Shown here one piece after another: positions 12,433 through 17,073 of a DNA stretch of 17,073 nucleotides (within the stretch, counting starts at the first letter, position 1; the number at the start of each line of letters is the position of its first letter). The stretch comes from Myxococcales bacterium (GTDB lineage: Bacteria; Myxococcota_A; UBA9160; SMWR01): contig JACZXC010000014.1 in NCBI GenBank assembly GCA_022571825.1, positions 1 through 17,073 on the forward strand. Reading direction: 5' to 3'. Under the pieces are notes generated by a model. It was given only the letters and a program-made list of their open reading frames with translations, was not told the origin of the DNA and searched no databases. Both the position numbers and the translations under genes were made by a program.

Positions 12433-13761
12433 ATGGCTGGCTCGGAGGACGTCCGCCGACCGCTTTCCCGTGGGAGTGTCGCGGCACTGGCGGCGCTGTT
12501 GCTGCTCGTCGCCGGGTTCCACGCCACCGTCCTCGGATGGGCGCCCGAGCCCGGGCTGTTTGGGGACGAAGGGCACTACCTCGGATTCGCAAACCGGGAC
12601 GCCCGGGAGGGAACCACGGGGCTCCTGCCGGGGAATCTGCGTTTCGACCGCAGGCCCGAGTTCGGATCGCGTCTCTACGCGCAGTTGGCGGGGGACGGAG
12701 TCGACAACGATTCCCTGCTGCGTCGGATCGGTGGGCTCCAGCTCGCGATGCTGCTCGGTCTGATCGCAGCGGGTTTCGCCCAGGGGCGAATGCTCGGACT
12801 GGGGTCGATCGGACTCCTCACCGCTTCGGCCCTGCTGGGACTCTCGCCGTGGGTGGGATTCTATGTGTACTCCGCCTGGCCGGAGATTCCCCACCTGTTC
12901 TTCCTGGCCCTGGCCTTCGTGTGCTTGCTGGGTTACGCGAACTCAATGCGCCTGGCCTGGCTCGTCGGCGCCGGCCTGGCCCTGGGCTACGCGCTTTTCA
13001 CCCGGGGAACCATCAACGCGTTCGTGCCGGTGGTGGTGATCTTCGTCGGCGCCGCGACGGCCTGGAAGCTTTCCGCGGAGTCTCGGCGCTTGCGCTGGAC
13101 CCGCTCGGCCGCCGCCAGCGGCACCCTTGTTGTGTGTCTCATCGGCGTGGTTGCGCCCCAGCTCTACCGGAATGCGGAAGCCGGACACGGGTGGAGCCTG
13201 GCGGCGAACCGGTGGGATGCCCTCGAGGCGGGAATCCGCGCTCACCACACGGATTACCTCGACCCCCGGCCTCCGATGGGCGAGCGGTGGGAAATCAGCC
13301 GGACCTATCGAGACCAGGGCGAGACCTGGAACCAACGCGAAGCCCGGGCGCGCGAGCGGACCCTCGCCTACATCGCTTCGGTGCCCCTCACCCAGCTCCT
13401 CGCAGACCAGAGTCGGAAGCTCGGCTGGTGTCTGCTGGTCAGCGAGGCTTTCTTCGAGCAGTCGATCGGCTTCCGCGGGCGCTGGGGGAAACCGGCGCCC
13501 CGGTGGCTTCGGCTCCTGCGTCCCCCGGCGCGCGCCCTCTGGTACGCCACCCTCGCCCTGGGTTTGGTCGGGATCGTGCTGATGGTCTCTGGCAGCCCGG
13601 GGTGGCTGCTGCTGGCACTGTTCGTCGCGTACATTCTGCTCGCTCTCTTCGCGGTTCCGATGAAGATCCGCTATGCGCTCCCCATGCTTCCGACGCTCTG
13701 CCTCTTTGCCGGAGCCAGCGTGGAACGCATCTGGGTCGCCGCCCGTGCCCGCGCGAAATGA
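12433..13761 (+). CDS. Polytopic membrane protein, probable GT-C (ArnT/GT39-like) glycosyltransferase
   Basis: A 442-residue protein with many hydrophobic segments (starting with residues about 14-35 and continuing to the end). The first outward loop carries PEPGLFGDEGHYL with the Asp45-Glu46 pair, the acidic motif by which GT-C enzymes of the GT39/GT83 type bind polyprenyl-phosphate sugar donors. SAWPEIPHLFFLALAF and, near the C-terminus, KIRYALPMLPTLCLFAGA are also typical of this group. Such enzymes transfer a sugar from a lipid carrier to a surface polymer, lipid or protein on the outer face of the inner membrane. The ATG at 12433 lacks a clear ribosome-binding site, but it lies 16 nt after the SDR stop, so translation is probably coupled. 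Acceptor and sugar are unknown, and a non-catalytic role is possible. Confidence 0.68.
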   Translation: MAGSEDVRRPLSRGSVAALAALLLLVAGFHATVLGWAPEPGLFGDEGHYLGFANRDAREGTTGLLPGNLRFDRRPEFGSRLYAQLAGDGVDNDSLLRRIGGLQLAMLLGLIAAGFAQGRMLGLGSIGLLTASALLGLSPWVGFYVYSAWPEIPHLFFLALAFVCLLGYANSMRLAWLVGAGLALGYALFTRGTINAFVPVVVIFVGAATAWKLSAESRRLRWTRSAAASGTLVVCLIGVVAPQLYRNAEAGHGWSLAANRWDALEAGIRAHHTDYLDPRPPMGERWEISRTYRDQGETWNQREARARERTLAYIASVPLTQLLADQSRKLGWCLLVSEAFFEQSIGFRGRWGKPAPRWLRLLRPPARALWYATLALGLVGIVLMVSGSPGWLLLALFVAYILLALFAVPMKIRYALPMLPTLCLFAGASVERIWVAARARAK

Positions 13762-14866
13762 AAACTGGTTTGAAGCCCACCCGAAGAGCGCCGGGTGGCT
13801 GCTCGGACTCGCACTGCTCGCCGCCGTCGAGCTCTCGGTGCGGGCCGCGGCCTCCCTCGATTTCTGGGAACATCACACCTACCCGATCACGGCCAAGCCG
13901 ACCTTCTGGAGCGACGTCGATCGAAGCTTCGGGGCGTGGCACTACCCCAACGTCGATTTCCTCCACAAGTCCTCCTGCTTCGAGGTTCGGGTCCGAAGCA
14001 ACGCCCACGGGGCCCGGGACCGGGAACGATCGCGGCTCGCCGAGGGCCGGCGCCGCTTCGTCGTCCTCGGGGACTCCTATGCCGAGGGCTGGGGGGTCGA
14101 AGATCACCAGCGGGTGACCGACCTTCTCGAGGCCGAGAACGGGATCGAGTTCCTCAATTTTGGGTCTGCCGGCCACGGGTCGATTCAGGAGTGGTTGCTC
14201 TACGAGCGTCTCGGCCGGCAGTTCGAACACAGCGACGTGATCGTCCTGATGCTTCCGGACAACGACTTCGCCGACAACGATCCGGCCTACTTCGCCCCGA
14301 CCCACTATCGGCCCTATCTCCGCCGGGTCGGCGACGACTTCGAGGTCTACTACACCACGAGCTGGGTTCTGGCGTATCGGCGAGGCGTGAGGAGCCAGAC
14401 CCGCGTCATCCTGAACCGGGTGCTGAACCGGCTCTACGCCGCCAACCTCGTCTTCGGATTCGCGACTCGTCACCCGGCGCCCCGAACCAAAGCCGCGGAC
14501 CGACGGCCCTACGACGACTTCTCCGAGGCGGGACTCGAAGTCCTGCTCTATAGCTACCGCAAGATCCTGGAAGCCGCCGGGACCCGTAACGTCTATCTCT
14601 TTACGATTCCCAGGCACCGAGACTTCGAGCAGTATCTGGCGTCGGGATACGACTTTCGCATCGTCGCCGCGCTCTCGGACTTCGCCGATCGCTTCGACAA
14701 TTTCTACTATCGGGACCTGATGCCGGAGTTCATCGAGCACCTGGGCGACGGCCGAAAGCCCTACAAGCACTTCTTCCTCCCCTGCAACGCACACTGGTCT
14801 CCGCTCGGTCACCGCATTGCCGCCGACGCAATCGGTGATCTGATCAACGCCCAGCCTCCCCGATGA
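13745..14866 (+). CDS. Membrane-anchored SGNH/GDSL-fold protein
   Basis: A 373-residue protein with one N-terminal hydrophobic segment (about 16-37), then an SGNH-hydrolase domain. Block I is FVVLGDSYAEGWG (Ser111), block II NFGSAGHG (about 138-144), block III LMLPDNDF (Asn173), and block V CNAHWSPLGH (His350). Relatives act as esterases or as O-acetyltransferases on extracytoplasmic glycans (AlgX/AlgJ type). The usual Asp two residues before the catalytic His is Asn348 here, so the protein may rely on a Ser-His pair, as some SGNH enzymes do, or be impaired. The GTG at 13745 is in frame and overlaps the previous gene by 17 nt; the ATG at 13759 is out of frame. An in-frame ATG at 13673 exists but would overlap far more. 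The stop overlaps the next start (ATGA). Confidence 0.8.
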   Translation: MPARNENWFEAHPKSAGWLLGLALLAAVELSVRAAASLDFWEHHTYPITAKPTFWSDVDRSFGAWHYPNVDFLHKSSCFEVRVRSNAHGARDRERSRLAEGRRRFVVLGDSYAEGWGVEDHQRVTDLLEAENGIEFLNFGSAGHGSIQEWLLYERLGRQFEHSDVIVLMLPDNDFADNDPAYFAPTHYRPYLRRVGDDFEVYYTTSWVLAYRRGVRSQTRVILNRVLNRLYAANLVFGFATRHPAPRTKAADRRPYDDFSEAGLEVLLYSYRKILEAAGTRNVYLFTIPRHRDFEQYLASGYDFRIVAALSDFADRFDNFYYRDLMPEFIEHLGDGRKPYKHFFLPCNAHWSPLGHRIAADAIGDLINAQPPR

Positions 14867-17073
14867 TCCGGATTCCGGGTCCCCCGGTCCGCGCCCTGCA
14901 CGTCCTGGTGCTGTTTTGCTTCGCCCTGGCCCAGCCGCTGTTCGAGCTGATGGCACGACAGGGCGAGTTCTTGATCGCCCACCGCGCGAACCGCGGCGAT
15001 GTCCTGCTGATTGCCGTGGCGATCAGCGGGGTCGCGCCCGGAGTCGTGATCCTGGCGAAGGGGGTGATCGAACGGCTGATTCCCTCCGCCGTCGCGGGAC
15101 TTCACCTGGGAACCACGGCCGTTCTCGCCGGCGCCATCGCGCTTCCCCCCATGAAATCTCTGCCTCGGTTGGACGAGATGGGCGACCTGCCCGGTGTGGT
15201 CTTGCTCCCGGCGGCAGCGCTGCTCGGAATGGCGTCGACGGCGGCCTACGCGCGCTGGGCCCGGGTGCGCGCCTTCCTCACGGTTCTCGCCCCGGCCGTG
15301 CTGATCTTCCCCGGGATCTTTGTCTGGAGCGCGGCAGTTGCGGGTGCGGGGGCCGGTGGAGAACCCGAGCCCGGCGCGGGGTTCGACCCGAAGATCGAAA
15401 GCGAGTTCGACGTCGTCTTCGTGGTCTTCGACGCCTTGCCCCTCGCCTCGCTCCTCGACGAGTCCGGTGGCATCGACGGCGCTCGCCACCCGGCCTTCGC
15501 GGCCCTGGCGCAGCAGTCCAACTGGTATCGGAACGCGACGACCGTCGGTGAGGAGACCACTTTCGCGCTCCCCGCGATTCTCACCGGAACCTATACCAAG
15601 TGGAAGCACCTGGCGCTGGCTCGGAACTACCCCCGGAACCTCTTCACCTTGCTTGCGCCGAGCCACGATCTGAACGTGATCGAGCCCGTGACCCAGCTCT
15701 GTCCCGCGACACTCTGCGCGGCCGCGCCGGTGCGAGAAAGGCGTTGGGTGCGCCTGGCTGCGATGGGCTCGGACCTTTTTTTCTTGACTCTCCACCTCCT
15801 CGCACCGGAAGACTGGCGCGAGGCTCTGCCTCCCGTCACCTCGACCTGGCGCGATTTTGGCGGTCGAGGCGGCGTGGGCGGTGGGAAAGGGCGCGGTCGG
15901 AAATCCGACCGCCGCGACGTCGAGTCCACTGTCGCGGCCTTTCTCAGGGGGAGCCCGGATCTTCGCGGCGAGAGCCGAGGTCACCGGCGACCGGTTCTCC
16001 ACTTCTTGCACCTCGACCTTCCCCACGGGCCCTACACGTTGCTTGCATCGGGCAAAAGCTATGGCGGCCGAGGCATCCTCCGCCGAGGCGATCGCAATCT
16101 TCCCGGAGATCTCGAGTGGGCGACCGCCCAGGCCTTGCAGCGGCATCTGCTGCAGCTCGCCTACGCCGACGCCCTGCTGGGACGGCTGCGTCGCCGATTC
16201 GAAGCCGCCGACATCTGGGATCGCAGCCTGGTGATCGTGACGGCGGACCACGGACGGAGCTTTCGCCCGGGCTCCCCCACTCGGCGGATCTCCCACGACA
16301 ACGAGGGCGTGGGAGACATCCTCCGGATCCCGCTTTTCGTGAAGCACCCGCGACAACGCGTGGGCTTCGTCAGCGATCGGAACGTCGAGACGATCGACAT
16401 CCTTCCGACCCTGCTCGATGTCCTCGGTGGCGAGATGCCTCGGGAGTTGGACGGTCGATCCCTGCTCGACCCGGCGAGTCCCGAGCGTTCGCGCAAGATC
16501 GCCTACGCGCCCCACCGAAGCCCCGAGGGCCGGCGCAGTCCGCTGCGCAAGAAAGTCGTCTTCGACGCCGAGCCTCTCCCCGTTTTGAACACGGTGCGGC
16601 GCATCTACGAGCTCTTCGACTTCGACGCGGAGATCGGCGCCCTGTTTCGGTTTGGGCCACACCGGGAGCTGATCGGGGAGCCGGGCGATGCCCGGGGTGC
16701 CGTCGCGGCGGTCGAGGTGCCGCCGTGGGAAGATGTTCCGGCCATCGTGGACTATCGCTTCAGCCAGTTTGTCGCTCGCAGCGGAGGCCGCAAGGTAGCC
16801 CTGGTGCTCTCGCCGATGCTGGCTTGCGAGGAGGCCTGGCTGCTGGTGCGTTTTGTTCGCCAGCAGGCGCCAGAGGCCACGCTGGTGTTGGGCCACGTTC
16901 CGGTTTCAGGTACTGCGGAGCACTTTCCGGTGGGCTGCACGGCCGGAGAGGCCAAGTTCACTATTCGCCCGGAGAAATGCCCCAATCGTCGGGGCCTGGA
17001 ATTGATCATGCGGGCAGCAGGCGGCGAGCAGTTGGATCTGCAGGGGTTTATCGCTGCTTGCCAGCAGCATGAT
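14863..17073 (+). CDS. Membrane-anchored sulfatase-fold protein, in frame with a NuoG-like segment; 3' end outside window
   Basis: The frame is open for 737 codons to the window edge. Residues 1-160 hold about four hydrophobic segments. From about 182 a sulfatase/alkaline-phosphatase domain follows: FDVVFVVFDALP (Asp190), NATTVGEETTFALPAILTG with Thr232/Thr233 at the nucleophile position, LPHGPY (His388), and VTADHGRS (Asp462, His463). It resembles membrane sulfatase-like proteins of actinobacteria and related groups, possibly phospho- or sulfo-transferring enzymes of the envelope. A Gly/Arg-rich stretch (333-347) is an insert. After about residue 610 the sequence no longer looks like this family, and from about 645 it matches the C-terminal region of NuoG (see separate entry). 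The ATG at 14863 overlaps the preceding stop as ATGA, so translation is coupled. The true C-terminus is unknown. Confidence 0.75.
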   Translation, partial: MIRIPGPPVRALHVLVLFCFALAQPLFELMARQGEFLIAHRANRGDVLLIAVAISGVAPGVVILAKGVIERLIPSAVAGLHLGTTAVLAGAIALPPMKSLPRLDEMGDLPGVVLLPAAALLGMASTAAYARWARVRAFLTVLAPAVLIFPGIFVWSAAVAGAGAGGEPEPGAGFDPKIESEFDVVFVVFDALPLASLLDESGGIDGARHPAFAALAQQSNWYRNATTVGEETTFALPAILTGTYTKWKHLALARNYPRNLFTLLAPSHDLNVIEPVTQLCPATLCAAAPVRERRWVRLAAMGSDLFFLTLHLLAPEDWREALPPVTSTWRDFGGRGGVGGGKGRGRKSDRRDVESTVAAFLRGSPDLRGESRGHRRPVLHFLHLDLPHGPYTLLASGKSYGGRGILRRGDRNLPGDLEWATAQALQRHLLQLAYADALLGRLRRRFEAADIWDRSLVIVTADHGRSFRPGSPTRRISHDNEGVGDILRIPLFVKHPRQRVGFVSDRNVETIDILPTLLDVLGGEMPRELDGRSLLDPASPERSRKIAYAPHRSPEGRRSPLRKKVVFDAEPLPVLNTVRRIYELFDFDAEIGALFRFGPHRELIGEPGDARGAVAAVEVPPWEDVPAIVDYRFSQFVARSGGRKVALVLSPMLACEEAWLLVRFVRQQAPEATLVLGHVPVSGTAEHFPVGCTAGEAKFTIRPEKCPNRRGLELIMRAAGGEQLDLQGFIAACQQHD
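16726..17073 (+). other. NuoG-like (complex I subunit G) C-terminal segment, in frame with the sulfatase-fold gene
   Basis: Residues about 622-737 of the last reading frame contain VALVLSPMLACEEAWLL, VLGHVPVSGT and KFTIRPEKCPNRRGLELI. These blocks are characteristic of the C-terminal molybdopterin-fold part of NADH-quinone oxidoreductase subunit G, in particular the EKCPNRRG motif. They have no place in a sulfatase. By hand count about 28% of the codons here end in A or T, against about 17% in the roughly 95 codons upstream of the junction. The left border is estimated only (somewhere in 16680-16795). A chimeric contig end, a recombination junction or a true fusion would all look like this. 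Confidence 0.7.

Noticed and set aside
13758..13761. ATGA overlap as the start of the SGNH gene at 13759
   Set aside because: That ATG is in another frame; the SGNH frame is entered by the GTG at 13745.
14809..16896. A 695-codon open frame on the - strand opposite the membrane sulfatase-fold gene
   Set aside because: It is Gln/Arg/His-rich without domains, and the + strand frame carries clear catalytic motifs and a coupled start.

Overview
This is a 17 kb, densely coding, GC-rich bacterial window. Codons mostly end in G or C, several genes start with GTG, and intergenic gaps are short (none exceeds about 210 bp). No tRNA, rRNA, CRISPR array, insertion sequence or integrase was seen. The lineage cannot be fixed from the sequence. 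The mix of an F420-type luciferase-like oxidoreductase, a two-domain CaiB CoA-transferase, an archaeal/actinobacterial-type ValRS and several sulfatase-fold proteins suggests an environmental Myxococcota/Binatota-like or actinobacterial-like organism (weak inference).

Layout. (1) 1-5307: the tail of an exonuclease III gene. It is followed by a divergent pair, a duplicated-domain class III CoA-transferase (-) and an Rv3520c-type LLM oxidoreductase (+), with a recognisable promoter for the former between them. Next comes a lipoprotein of the sulfatase/alkaline-phosphatase fold (-). (2) 5418-10490: a TesB-type acyl-CoA thioesterase (+) meets valS (-) tail to tail with overlapping stop codons, and an HtrA/DegP-like protease with two PDZ domains diverges from valS. 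(3) 10554-11441: a small ribosomal-protein island, rpsN (bS14) and rpmE2 (bL31 type B) on +, and rpmB (bL28) convergent on -. All three lack the CxxC zinc knuckles of their zinc-binding paralogues, which is the composition of known Zur-controlled zinc-sparing sets. Promoter-like sequences were found for both sides. (4) 11652-17073: a tightly packed + strand operon of SDR, GT-C-type integral membrane protein, SGNH/GDSL protein and membrane-anchored sulfatase-fold protein, joined by short gaps or overlaps. It looks like a cell-envelope polymer or lipid modification set.

The most striking feature is at the right edge. The last reading frame runs in frame from a membrane sulfatase-like protein into about 100 residues that look like the C-terminal part of complex I subunit NuoG, with a drop in third-position GC. 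This is either an assembly or recombination chimera or, less likely, a real fusion. Fatty-acid/CoA metabolism (CoA-transferase, thioesterase, LLM oxidoreductase, SDR) is a loose theme of the remaining genes but they do not form one obvious pathway.
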